64,000 nucleotides of DNA from NCBI RefSeq assembly GCF_018967845.1, contig NZ_JAHLZZ010000001.1, positions 558,001 to 622,000 on the forward strand, in the 5' to 3' direction. The position numbers were made by a program, and so were the translations under genes. Positions 7,838 to 14,466 of this stretch are shown piece after piece; the first letter of the stretch is position 1, and every line of letters begins with the position of its first letter. The stretch comes from Hymenobacter siberiensis. GTDB lineage: Bacteria; Bacteroidota; Bacteroidia; Cytophagales; Hymenobacteraceae. The notes below the pieces were generated by a model, which was given only the letters and a program-made list of their open reading frames with translations, did not search any database and was not told where the DNA came from.

Positions 7838-8341
7838 CTATTGGCTGATAGCAGTATCGGCGGCATCAGGGTCGTTGAGCTCGGCATTGGTATCGGTGCC
7901 GGTGATGGGCTTGATGGGCTTTGGCTCCATCTGGCCCATGCCCACGCGGGAGTTGGGGTTCAGCATTTCATCAACGCCGGGGCGGTGGTCGTGCGCGTCG
8001 AGCTCATCGATGGGACGGCCGCTGGGCACAATGGTATCGGTGTAGTCGTCGAGGGCGGGCATGTCCTGGTTGGGGCGGTCGGGCCGGCCTTCGTCCTCCG
8101 AGCGCATGTTGTCGCGGGGCGGGACCATGTCGTCGGCATTTTCGTTCACGCCCACGGCCGTCGAGCCGCCGGAGGTGTCGGAACCGAAGCCTTCCTTGCC
8201 GTCGCGGTTGCCGAAACCACCACGGGCCGCTTCGTTCTTGGGCGGGTCGGCGTTGGGAATGTGATGGCCGGCCTCCATTTCTTCGTTAGTCGTATCGTCG
8301 TTGATGACGCGAATGGGGCGGTTATTGGGGTCGATGGCCAT
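7838..8341 (-). CDS. Acidic low-complexity protein of unknown function
   Basis: From the ATG at 8341 (MAIDPNNRPIRVINDDTTNE) the protein has 167 residues. It is rich in Asp, Asn, Glu, Pro and Gly, with no hydrophobic segment and no signal peptide, so it is probably cytoplasmic and largely disordered. Phrases such as DGKEGFGSDTSGG, DMVPPRDNMRSEDEGRPD and PALDDYTDTIVPSGRPIDE show no catalytic motif. An in-frame ATG 20 codons upstream (8401) would add a Thr/Ser-rich leader and seems less likely. The next minus-strand frames downstream are also small hydrophilic proteins, which suggests a group of stress-type accessory proteins, but that is conjecture. Confidence 0.65.
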   Translation of the reverse strand: MAIDPNNRPIRVINDDTTNEEMEAGHHIPNADPPKNEAARGGFGNRDGKEGFGSDTSGGSTAVGVNENADDMVPPRDNMRSEDEGRPDRPNQDMPALDDYTDTIVPSGRPIDELDAHDHRPGVDEMLNPNSRVGMGQMEPKPIKPITGTDTNAELNDPDAADTAISQ

Positions 8342-8461
8342 GGGAATTGAAAGTGATTGTGTGATAGTGCGTGTAGAAAAGGTGTACTTTGGTTTAAGCA
8401 TTTGGGTTGTCTAACGCCCTGCTCACACCTCCTTCCTCATTTCTTAAATATAGAACAAATC

Positions 8462-8710
8462 ATGTGGAATAACGTCGACAATAGCCTCCGCCGCAGCTTC
8501 CGGTTCAGTGACTTTAAAACGGCCTTTGCCTTCCTCACCGAAGTAGCCGCCGAGGCCGAGCGCCTCGACCACCATCCGTGGTTCAGCAACGAGTACAACG
8601 TGGTGGAATTCCGCCTCTGCACCCACGATGCCAGCAATGCCGTGACGGCCCGCGACCATCGCCTGGCGGCGGCCATTGATACGGTGGCGGCGCGATATGA
8701 GGTGCAGTAA
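8462..8710 (+). CDS. phhB: Pterin-4a-carbinolamine dehydratase
   Basis: The 82-residue protein shows the family signature: FRFSDFKTAFAFLTEVA, then ERLDHHPWFSNEYNVVEFRL, then CTHDASNAVTARDHRLAAAI. The HHP-x-W, YNxV and D-x-x-LA residues form the pterin-binding and dehydratase site (the two His of DHHP are the usual catalytic ones). The enzyme regenerates tetrahydrobiopterin-type cofactor after aromatic amino acid hydroxylation. No phenylalanine hydroxylase gene is in the window. Length (80-110 residues) is normal. The start is the only reasonable ATG. Confidence 0.92.
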   Translation: MWNNVDNSLRRSFRFSDFKTAFAFLTEVAAEAERLDHHPWFSNEYNVVEFRLCTHDASNAVTARDHRLAAAIDTVAARYEVQ

Positions 8711-8717
8711 GTAACCG

Positions 8718-8899
8718 ACTCCCCTCCTTACCAAGGAGGGGATGTTTTCGCGCCAACGAAAAACGGGGTGGTGGCACCGCAGGGTGGCGTTGGACGAGAA
8801 TAGAACGAATCGGACACATATTGCGCAACGCCACCCTGCGGTGCCACCACCCCAGCCAGCGCTACGCGCTGGCATCACCTCCTTGGTAAGGAGGGGAGT
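8718..8899. repeat. Family D inverted repeat upstream of rsmI
   Basis: Two nested arm pairs: ACTCCCCTCCTTACCAAGG.. at 8718-8744 with 8873-8899, and CGGGGTGGTGGCACCGCAGG at 8764-8792 with 8826-8853. Pairing is almost perfect. The outer arm has the same organisation (CTCCCCTCCTT, AAGGAGGGGATG) as the element that follows lnt at 11378-11592, so the rsmI-lnt pair is bracketed by two related elements. Confidence 0.85.
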
Positions 8900-8917
8900 T
8901 TGATGTTCAACCTACTC

Positions 8918-8925
8918 TACCTTTG
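8918..8925 (+). promoter_or_regulatory. Candidate -7 box (TACCTTTG) 5 nt before rsmI ATG
   Basis: The plus strand reads TACCTTTG-TCGCT-ATG, a full match to TAnnTTTG with only 5 nt between box and start codon. A TTTG lies at 8899-8902, 15 nt upstream of the box, somewhat close for a -33 element. The geometry predicts a leaderless or almost leaderless mRNA. Confidence 0.55.
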
Positions 8926-8930
8926 TCGCT

Positions 8931-9701
8931 ATGCCCAACACGGTTCTATACCTCGTGCCCACGCCTATTGGCAATCTGGAAGATATTACCCTGCGGGCCA
9001 TCCGCATTCTGGGGGAAGTGGGTACCGTGCTCTGCGAGGACACCCGCACCAGCGGCCGCCTCATGCAGCACCTAGGCATCAAGAAGCCCCTCCTCTCCTA
9101 CCACCTGCACAACGAGCACCAGCAGGTGCCGCGCCTGCTGGAGCGCCTGGAGAAGGGCGAAATAATGGCCCTGATTTCTGATGCCGGCACACCGGGAATC
9201 TCCGACCCCGGGTTTCTGTTGGTGCGCGAGTGCCTGGCGCGGGGCCTGGGTGTGGAGTGCCTGCCGGGCGCCACGGCCTTTGTGCCGGCGCTATTGAAAT
9301 CGGGCTTCGGGGCTGAGCGGTTTACGTTTGAAGGATTTTTGCCGGCAAAAAAGGGCCGGCAGACACGCCTGCAACAGCTGGCCTCGGAAACCCGGACCAT
9401 GATTTTTTATGAGTCGCCGCACCGCATTGTGAAGACACTGGGCCAATTGGCCGAGGTGCTGGGCCCGACGCGGCCGGCCTCCGTCAGCCGCGAATTGACT
9501 AAATTATTTGAAGAAACCGTGACCGGCACGCTGGCCAGCCTGGAGGCTGACTTCGCGGCCCGGCCCGCTATTAAAGGAGAAATTGTCGTTGTCGTCGAAG
9601 GAAACCTCATCCCGCCCCCCCGCGAGCCCCGCCCCGGCCGCGAAGACCGATACCGCCGCGCTGCCGACGACGACGACGACGACACCGCCTACGAAGACTA
9701 A
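8931..9701 (+). CDS. rsmI: 16S rRNA 2'-O-ribose C1402 methyltransferase
   Basis: RsmI methylates the 2'-OH of C1402 in the decoding centre of 16S rRNA using SAM. The 256-residue protein shows the tetrapyrrole-methylase fold motifs: LYLVPTPIGNLEDITLRA, VLCEDTRTSGRLMQHL, LISDAGTPGISDPG, CLPGATAFVPAL and FEGFLPAKKGR. The enzyme core ends near GEIVVVVEG (about residue 226). A 30-residue charged tail with six consecutive Asp follows, encoded by a (GAC)6 tract, and this tail overlaps the 5' end of lnt by 119 nt in another frame. The ATG is supported by the adjacent -7 box. Confidence 0.96.
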   Translation: MPNTVLYLVPTPIGNLEDITLRAIRILGEVGTVLCEDTRTSGRLMQHLGIKKPLLSYHLHNEHQQVPRLLERLEKGEIMALISDAGTPGISDPGFLLVRECLARGLGVECLPGATAFVPALLKSGFGAERFTFEGFLPAKKGRQTRLQQLASETRTMIFYESPHRIVKTLGQLAEVLGPTRPASVSRELTKLFEETVTGTLASLEADFAARPAIKGEIVVVVEGNLIPPPREPRPGREDRYRRAADDDDDDTAYED

Positions 9702-11394
9702 ACCCCTGCTGCAGCAGCCGCTGGTACTGGCCGTGCTGGGGGCCTTGCTCCTAAGCGGTGGCTGGGCCCCGTGGCCCACGGCCTGGCTGGTGCCGCTGCT
9801 GTTCATCGGCTGGGTGCCGTACCTGCTCATGGAGCGGCAGCTCACGCTCACGGGAGCCCGCAAGGGCCGCGTGTTTGCCAGCACCTACCTCATGCTGGTG
9901 GGCTGGAACGCCCTCACTACCTGGTGGGTAAGCTACGCCGACCTGCCCGCCGGCATTGCCGCCGTGGTACTCAATGCGCTGCTCATGTGCCTGCCGCTCA
10001 TGGCCTTCCGCCAGACCAAGAAGCGGCTGGGCAACCGCTGGGGCTACCTGTCGCTGCCCATCTACTGGATTGCGTTCGAGCAGCTGCATTTGCATTGGGA
10101 CATTACCTGGCCCTGGCTCACGCTGGGCAACGGCTTCGCGGCCGCGCCACAGTGGGTGCAGTGGTACGAGTACACCGGTTTTCTGGGCGGCTCGGTGTGG
10201 GTGTGGGTGGTGAATCTGCTGTTTTTCCAGGCCCTACTGAAGCACTTGCCGGGGTTGGCATTCCAGCCCGCAGCTACCGGGGCGGCTGAAGCAACCAGCA
10301 TCGAAACCGGGCGAAAGTCAGCTTTTGAGTGGCAGCCATCATTCAATACGCCCCTCTTTCTCATCCTGCTGCCCCTGGCGCTGTCTTACCTAATAAGCAG
10401 CAAGTACCAGGAAAAAGGCCCCACTGCCGAAGTCGTAGTGGTGCAGCCCAACTTCGACCCCTACGTGGAGAAGTTCGAGGGCGGCCCCAAATTCATTCCC
10501 TACGACGAGCAGCTCACGCGCCTGCTGGCACTTTCCGAACAGCACCTCACGCCCGCCACGCGCCTCGTGCTCTGGCCCGAAACGGCGCTGGAGGAACCCT
10601 ATTGGGAGAATACCATCGAAAACAACCCCAAAATCCGCCGTGTGCGCGAGTGGCTGGGGCGGCACCCCGGCGTAGCCTTGCTCACGGGCATCACCACGCT
10701 CAGCTCCTACCCGAGCAAGGAGGCAGCCAGCGAAACGGCCCGCTACCGCGACGACCTCGGCTACTACGATTTCTTCAACACCGGCGCGTACTTCGCCAGT
10801 GCCACCGCACCGGTGGTCTTCTACCACAAGTCGCGCCTCGTGCCCGGCGTGGAGAAGATTCCGCCCGTGCTGGCCTCGCTCATCGCGCACATCGACCTGG
10901 GCGGCACCGTAGGCAGCGTGGGCAGCCAGGCCGAGCGCACTGTGTATCCGGCCCCGGCCAATGCGCCGGCCCTGCGCGTGGCCCCGGTCATCTGCTACGA
11001 ATCCATCTACGGCGACTTTATCGGCGAGTACATGGCCAACGGGGCCACCCTGCTGGGCCTCGTCACCAACGATGCCTGGTGGCACGACTCGCCCGGCTAC
11101 CGCCAGCTGCTGAGCTACGGCCAGCTGCGCTGCATTGAAACCCGCCGCGACCTGGCCCGGGCGGCCAACACCGGCTTCACCGGTTTCATCAACCAGCGGG
11201 GCGAAATCATCCAGCGCGAGCCGGCCTGGATTGCCACCGCCAGCCGCGCCACCGTGCACCTCAATGATGAAGTGACTTTCTATGTGCGCTTCGGGGAGCT
11301 GATTGGGCGGGGCGCGCAGGTGCTAGTGCTGCTGCTCGGGTTTGCCATTGTGGTAGGCTGGACGAGAAAGAAAAAAGCTCCCCTCCTTCTTTAA
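9583..11394 (+). CDS. lnt: Apolipoprotein N-acyltransferase
   Basis: Lnt adds the third acyl chain to the N-terminal Cys of lipoproteins in the inner membrane. The N-terminal half has about seven membrane segments; the C-terminal half is the nitrilase domain. Counting from a TTG at 9583, the catalytic triad is Glu333 (LWPETALEEPYWEN), Lys416 (YHKSRLVPGVEKIP) and Cys471 (PVICYESIYGDF). The true start is uncertain: there is no in-frame ATG before the first membrane segment, so translation must begin at a TTG (9583 or 9589) inside rsmI or at a GTG near 9730. The last residues and the TAA lie in the left arm of the inverted repeat at 11378. Confidence 0.92.
   Translation: MSLSSKETSSRPPASPAPAAKTDTAALPTTTTTTPPTKTKPLLQQPLVLAVLGALLLSGGWAPWPTAWLVPLLFIGWVPYLLMERQLTLTGARKGRVFASTYLMLVGWNALTTWWVSYADLPAGIAAVVLNALLMCLPLMAFRQTKKRLGNRWGYLSLPIYWIAFEQLHLHWDITWPWLTLGNGFAAAPQWVQWYEYTGFLGGSVWVWVVNLLFFQALLKHLPGLAFQPAATGAAEATSIETGRKSAFEWQPSFNTPLFLILLPLALSYLISSKYQEKGPTAEVVVVQPNFDPYVEKFEGGPKFIPYDEQLTRLLALSEQHLTPATRLVLWPETALEEPYWENTIENNPKIRRVREWLGRHPGVALLTGITTLSSYPSKEAASETARYRDDLGYYDFFNTGAYFASATAPVVFYHKSRLVPGVEKIPPVLASLIAHIDLGGTVGSVGSQAERTVYPAPANAPALRVAPVICYESIYGDFIGEYMANGATLLGLVTNDAWWHDSPGYRQLLSYGQLRCIETRRDLARAANTGFTGFINQRGEIIQREPAWIATASRATVHLNDEVTFYVRFGELIGRGAQVLVLLLGFAIVVGWTRKKKAPLLL
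9666..9683 (+). repeat. (GAC)6 trinucleotide tract in the rsmI/lnt overlap
   Basis: Six GAC units encode Asp6 at the end of RsmI and, one base on, Thr6 at the start of the lnt reading frame. Gain or loss of whole units would alter both proteins without a frameshift. Confidence 0.8.
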
Positions 11395-11592
11395 GGAGGG
11401 GATGTGAGCGCCGAAGAGGCGCGAACGGGGGTGGTTGCGGCGTTGAACGGCAACTAATTAACGCTTAGCTGCATTCGCTAAAAATCGATTAAAACCCTAG
11501 CCAGCCGTTCGTTCTCACCTCGTCCAACGCCGCAACCACCCCCGTTCGCGCCTCTTCGGCGCTCACATCCCCTCCTTAAAGAAGGAGGGGAG
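11378..11592. repeat. Family D inverted repeat, arms about 68 bp, overlapping the lnt stop
   Basis: Arms 11378-11447 and 11523-11592 match perfectly over about 68 bp, the longest in the window. They start CTCCCCTCCTTCTTTAAGG and continue through a GAGCGCCGAAGAGGCGCGAA core. The loop is about 75 nt. The left arm supplies the last codons and the TAA of lnt (11392-11394). The inositol phosphatase gene follows 23 nt after the right arm on the same strand. Confidence 0.92.
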
Positions 11593-11615
11593 TATTTCCT
11601 TCTACGACGCTTTCA

Positions 11616-12419
11616 ATGTCCCTCGATTTCACCCAACTCTCCCACGACCTCGCCGCCCTGTGCCGCACCACGGCCAAGTTCATCCGCGAGGAAGCCACCA
11701 CGTTTAACCGCGCCAAGATTGAGCACAAGGGCGTGCACGACCTCGTGAGCTACGTGGACCAGGAAACCGAGCGCCGCCTTGTGGCCGGCCTGCGCCTGCT
11801 GCTGCCCGAAGCCGGCTTCATCACCGAAGAAGGCACCGCCGGCCCCGACGCGCACACTGAGGAATTTATCTGGATAATCGACCCGCTCGACGGCACCACC
11901 AATTTCGTGCACGGTCTGCCGGTGTACTGCATCAGCGTGGCGCTGGTGCAGCACCGGGAGCTGGCAGTAGGCGTGGTGCACGAGGTGGGCCGCGACGAAA
12001 GCTTCCGGGCCGTGCGCGGCGGCGGCGCATTCTGCAACGACCAGCCCATCCGCGTCACCGACGTAGCCGAATTAAATAACTCGCTCATCGCCACCGGATT
12101 TCCCTACAAGGATTTCGGCAAGATGAATGATTTCCTGAAAATCCTCGGCTCGTTTTTCACCCGCAGCCACGGCGTGCGCCGCCTCGGCTCGGCCGCCGCC
12201 GACCTGGCCTACGTGGCCGCCGGCCGCTGCGAAGGCTTCTTCGAGTTCAACCTGAACTCCTATGATGTGGCGGCCGGCATTCTGCTGGTGCGCGAGGCGG
12301 GCGGCCACGTCACCCAATTCCTGACCGATGGCGACCCGCTGTTCGGCCGTGAGCTGGTAGCCAGCAATGGGCTTATTCACGCCGAGATGCAGGCCGCCAT
12401 CGGCGAGTTCTGGCAGTAG
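11616..12419 (+). CDS. Inositol monophosphatase family protein
   Basis: The 267-residue protein shows the Mg-dependent IMPase motifs: a metal-binding Glu pair at 71-72 (ITEEGTAG), WIIDPLDGTTNFVHG with Asp89 and Asp92, and a C-terminal SYDVAAGILLVREAGG in place of the usual WDxAAG. Members hydrolyse inositol-1-phosphate or related sugar phosphates (SuhB/CysQ-like); the precise substrate is not determined here. Length is standard. The ATG at 11616 follows directly on the right arm of the inverted repeat, so transcription must either read through that structure or start within it. Confidence 0.9.
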   Translation: MSLDFTQLSHDLAALCRTTAKFIREEATTFNRAKIEHKGVHDLVSYVDQETERRLVAGLRLLLPEAGFITEEGTAGPDAHTEEFIWIIDPLDGTTNFVHGLPVYCISVALVQHRELAVGVVHEVGRDESFRAVRGGGAFCNDQPIRVTDVAELNNSLIATGFPYKDFGKMNDFLKILGSFFTRSHGVRRLGSAAADLAYVAAGRCEGFFEFNLNSYDVAAGILLVREAGGHVTQFLTDGDPLFGRELVASNGLIHAEMQAAIGEFWQ

Positions 12420-12455
12420 CGCAAACTATTCTTTTTCATCCATAGTTTACCAATC

Positions 12456-12668
12456 ATGCTCCTGCTTGCCATCACCTCCGTCGAAATTCAGTACCTGCTG
12501 ATTGGCGTGCTGTTCATCGCGGCGGCGTTTTACGTCGGGCGCATTTTCTACCGTGCGTTTTTCAGCAAAACGGCGGCCGGCTGCGCCAAGGGCTGCGGCG
12601 GGGCCTGCGGGCAATTGGATATTGATAACCTGCAGCGCACCATTGAGGCGCGTGCGGCGACCAAATAG
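12456..12668 (+). CDS. Small Cys-rich single-pass membrane protein
   Basis: A 70-residue protein: one N-terminal membrane segment (about 10-32, IQYLLIGVLFIAAAFYVGRIFYR) followed by a short cytoplasmic part with a cysteine cluster, GCAKGCGGACGQLDID. The layout recalls the FeoB-associated Cys-rich membrane proteins of Bacteroidota, which may bind metal, but no feoB is nearby and similarity is only by shape. It lies 36 nt after the IMPase gene, probably in the same transcript, and a strong terminator follows at 12719. Confidence 0.7.
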   Translation: MLLLAITSVEIQYLLIGVLFIAAAFYVGRIFYRAFFSKTAAGCAKGCGGACGQLDIDNLQRTIEARAATK

Positions 12669-12718
12669 CGAGAGGCGCTGATAAATAGTGCTTCTGCATT
12701 TTTCTATGGCTTTGGGAT

Positions 12719-12768
12719 AACCCGTTCCCGCCCCGGCTGCGTATAGCCGGGGCGGGAACGGGTTTTGC
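12719..12768 (+). terminator. Strong rho-independent terminator
   Basis: A perfect 20-bp stem (12719-12738 with 12745-12764; AACCCGTTCCCGCCCCGGCT) closes a 6-nt loop, with TTTT at the 3' side on the plus strand. It follows the Cys-rich membrane protein gene. Confidence 0.85.
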
Positions 12769-12810
12769 GCCCCCCGCACCGCATCATCCTTACCCAAACA
12801 CCCCACCGCC

Positions 12811-13152
12811 ATGCAGGACAAAGAAGAAGAACAGTCGCTTATCAACGTTGAGAACAAACTGAACAAGGACGGTTTCACCCAGGATTTCAACGTCATGGAT
12901 GGCCGCCTGCATACCATTGGTAGCGACTCAAACAAGAGCTATGCTGCTGACGAAGTAACCATCGTGGATTTCTACCGCTTCGAGGGCGAAAGCAACCCCG
13001 ACGACATGTCCGTCCTCTACGCCATTGCGACCCACGACGGCGTAAAAGGCACCATCTCAAACGCCTACGGCACCTACGCCGACTCCGACACCGACGACTT
13101 CCTCAAGCAGGTCGAAGACCTAGGCAAAGACCTGACAAAGAAAGACAAATAG
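12811..13152 (+). CDS. Small conserved hypothetical protein
   Basis: A 113-residue soluble acidic protein. Recognisable stretches are KLNKDGFTQDFNVMDGRL, ADEVTIVDFYRFEGESNPDD, SVLYAIATHDGVKGTISNAY and GTYADSDTDDFLKQV. I associate this pattern (a FRFEG-x-SNPDDxSVLYAI core) with a Bacteroidota family of about 100 residues that databases sometimes name phosphoribosylpyrophosphate synthetase; no PRPP-binding motif is visible, so that name should not be trusted. It has its own transcription unit between a terminator upstream and an inverted repeat downstream. Confidence 0.7.
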   Translation: MQDKEEEQSLINVENKLNKDGFTQDFNVMDGRLHTIGSDSNKSYAADEVTIVDFYRFEGESNPDDMSVLYAIATHDGVKGTISNAYGTYADSDTDDFLKQVEDLGKDLTKKDK

Positions 13153-13159
13153 GGGTATA

Positions 13160-13320
13160 ATTATGAATTATAAATTGAAGCTGTTTAGAAAGTACCCGAA
13201 CGGTCATGCAGAGCGCAGCGCAGCATGACCGTTTGAGTACCTTTTGTGACTTTCTAAACAACTACATTATGAATTTGCCGAATGGCCGTTTATAATTTAT
13301 AATTCAATATTTATAATTAA
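13160..13320. repeat. Nested inverted repeat with a family B core (13177-13263)
   Basis: The outer arms are AT-rich (TTATGAATTATAAATT at 13160-13176 and AATTTATAATTC near 13295-13308). The inner element 13177-13263 starts GAAGCTGTTTAGAAAGT and ends ACTTTCTAAACAACT. It recurs at 48800-48942 with the same mismatches between its two arms (CCCGAACGG on the left, CGTTTGAGTACCTTTTGTG on the right), so the two copies descend from one element rather than forming independently. It lies between convergent genes. Confidence 0.85.
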
Positions 13321-13322
13321 CC

Positions 13323-14342
13323 TTATCCCCACACTTTGGTGCCTTCCGAGCAGTTGCGGCACATGTCAATCTGGTCGCGGCCTTTGAGGAGGCTGCCGCG
13401 AAACTGCTGATACTTGGGACCGCGCCAGAGCTGGCGGAAGGTTTCGGTTTTGAGGTCGCCCTGGCGGTATTCGGCGTCTTTGTCGAAGCAGCAGGGCACG
13501 ACCAGCCCATCCCAGGTGATGACGCAGGAATGCCACATTTTCCAGCAGTGGTCTACCAGCTTGTTTTTCAGGCTCCAGTTGCCATCGCCGTTGTTCTGGT
13601 AGCGCGAGTAATAGTCGATGGTGGGGATGAGCGGCGAGCCCTGCGCGTGGTCGTAAATCTGGGCCGTTTTGAACCACACGTCGTCCACGCCCATGGCGTC
13701 GGCCAGTTGCCGGGCATCGTCAATCTGGTGCTCATTGGGCCGCACCACCAGGAACTGGAAAATGATGCGGGGCGTCCTCGATTTCAGCTCCTTGCGCCAT
13801 TTCACGATATTACGGGTGCCCTCCAATACCTTTTCCAGCTTGCCGCCCACGCGGTATTGCTGATACACTTCCTGCGTGGTGCCATCGAGGGAGATGATGA
13901 GGCGGTCGAGGCCGCTTTCCACCGTTTTGCGGGCGTTCTGGTCGTTCAGGTAGTGGGCGTTGGTGCTGGTGGCGGTGTAAATGCCCTTATCCGCCGCGTA
14001 CTTCACCAGCTCCAGGAACTGCGGGTGCAGGTAGGGCTCGCCCTGGAAGTAAAAAATCAGATACCACAGCCGGCTGGCCACTTCATCAATGGTTCGCTTG
14101 AACAAATCGGCCGGCAGCATTCCCGTGGGCCGCGTGAACGAGCGCAGGCCACTGGGGCACTCCGGGCAGCGCAGGTTGCAGCTGGTGGTGGGCTCGAAGC
14201 TGAGCGCCATGGGCAGGCCGCGCAGGCGGGCCTTGCCGGTAATCTTGCTCAGGATATAGGAGCCCACAATCTGCGTCGCGTTCCAGACCCGCAGCGGGGT
14301 GGCTTTAGACAAAACATTGAGGCTATCTGTGAGCACGGACAT
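13323..14342 (-). CDS. Radical SAM/SPASM-domain protein
   Basis: The 339-residue protein has the radical-SAM 4Fe-4S motif CNLRCPEC (Cys55, Cys59, Cys62) after FEPTTS, and the GEPYLHP and SLDGTTQEVYQQYR stretches of the barrel. A C-terminal SPASM-like region carries Cys266, Cys273, Cys284-Cys285, Cys328 and Cys331 and would hold auxiliary Fe-S clusters. Family members modify peptides, proteins or small molecules by radical chemistry. There is no neighbouring precursor peptide gene, so the substrate is unknown. The ATG at 14342 has a family C inverted repeat just upstream. Confidence 0.9.
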   Translation of the reverse strand: MSVLTDSLNVLSKATPLRVWNATQIVGSYILSKITGKARLRGLPMALSFEPTTSCNLRCPECPSGLRSFTRPTGMLPADLFKRTIDEVASRLWYLIFYFQGEPYLHPQFLELVKYAADKGIYTATSTNAHYLNDQNARKTVESGLDRLIISLDGTTQEVYQQYRVGGKLEKVLEGTRNIVKWRKELKSRTPRIIFQFLVVRPNEHQIDDARQLADAMGVDDVWFKTAQIYDHAQGSPLIPTIDYYSRYQNNGDGNWSLKNKLVDHCWKMWHSCVITWDGLVVPCCFDKDAEYRQGDLKTETFRQLWRGPKYQQFRGSLLKGRDQIDMCRNCSEGTKVWG

Positions 14343-14360
14343 AGAAAGGGGCTAAAAGCA

Positions 14361-14443
14361 GTAGCGCGAACTTTGTAGTTCGCGTCCCCGCGCCGTTAGG
14401 GAGTTCGATGGCGCGGGGACGCGAACTACAAAGTTCGCGCTAC
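14361..14443. repeat. Family C inverted repeat
   Basis: The arms GTAGCGCGAACTTTGTAGTT.. (14361-14394) and their complement (14411-14443) are perfect over about 33 bp, including a TCCCCGCGCC tip; the loop is short. The same arm recurs at 61685-61775. The element lies between two minus-strand genes, 18 nt upstream of the radical SAM start. Confidence 0.9.
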
Positions 14444-14466
14444 TTCGGTTGCATTCAGTCGAACGC

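Noticed and set aside
9583..9701. Frameshift at the end of rsmI fusing it to lnt
   Set aside because: RsmI is complete before the overlap and Lnt is a separate complete enzyme; a coding overlap is simpler than an error.
12811..13152. Annotation as phosphoribosylpyrophosphate synthetase
   Set aside because: No PRPP loop or nucleotide-binding motif is visible, and at 113 residues the protein is far too short for that enzyme.
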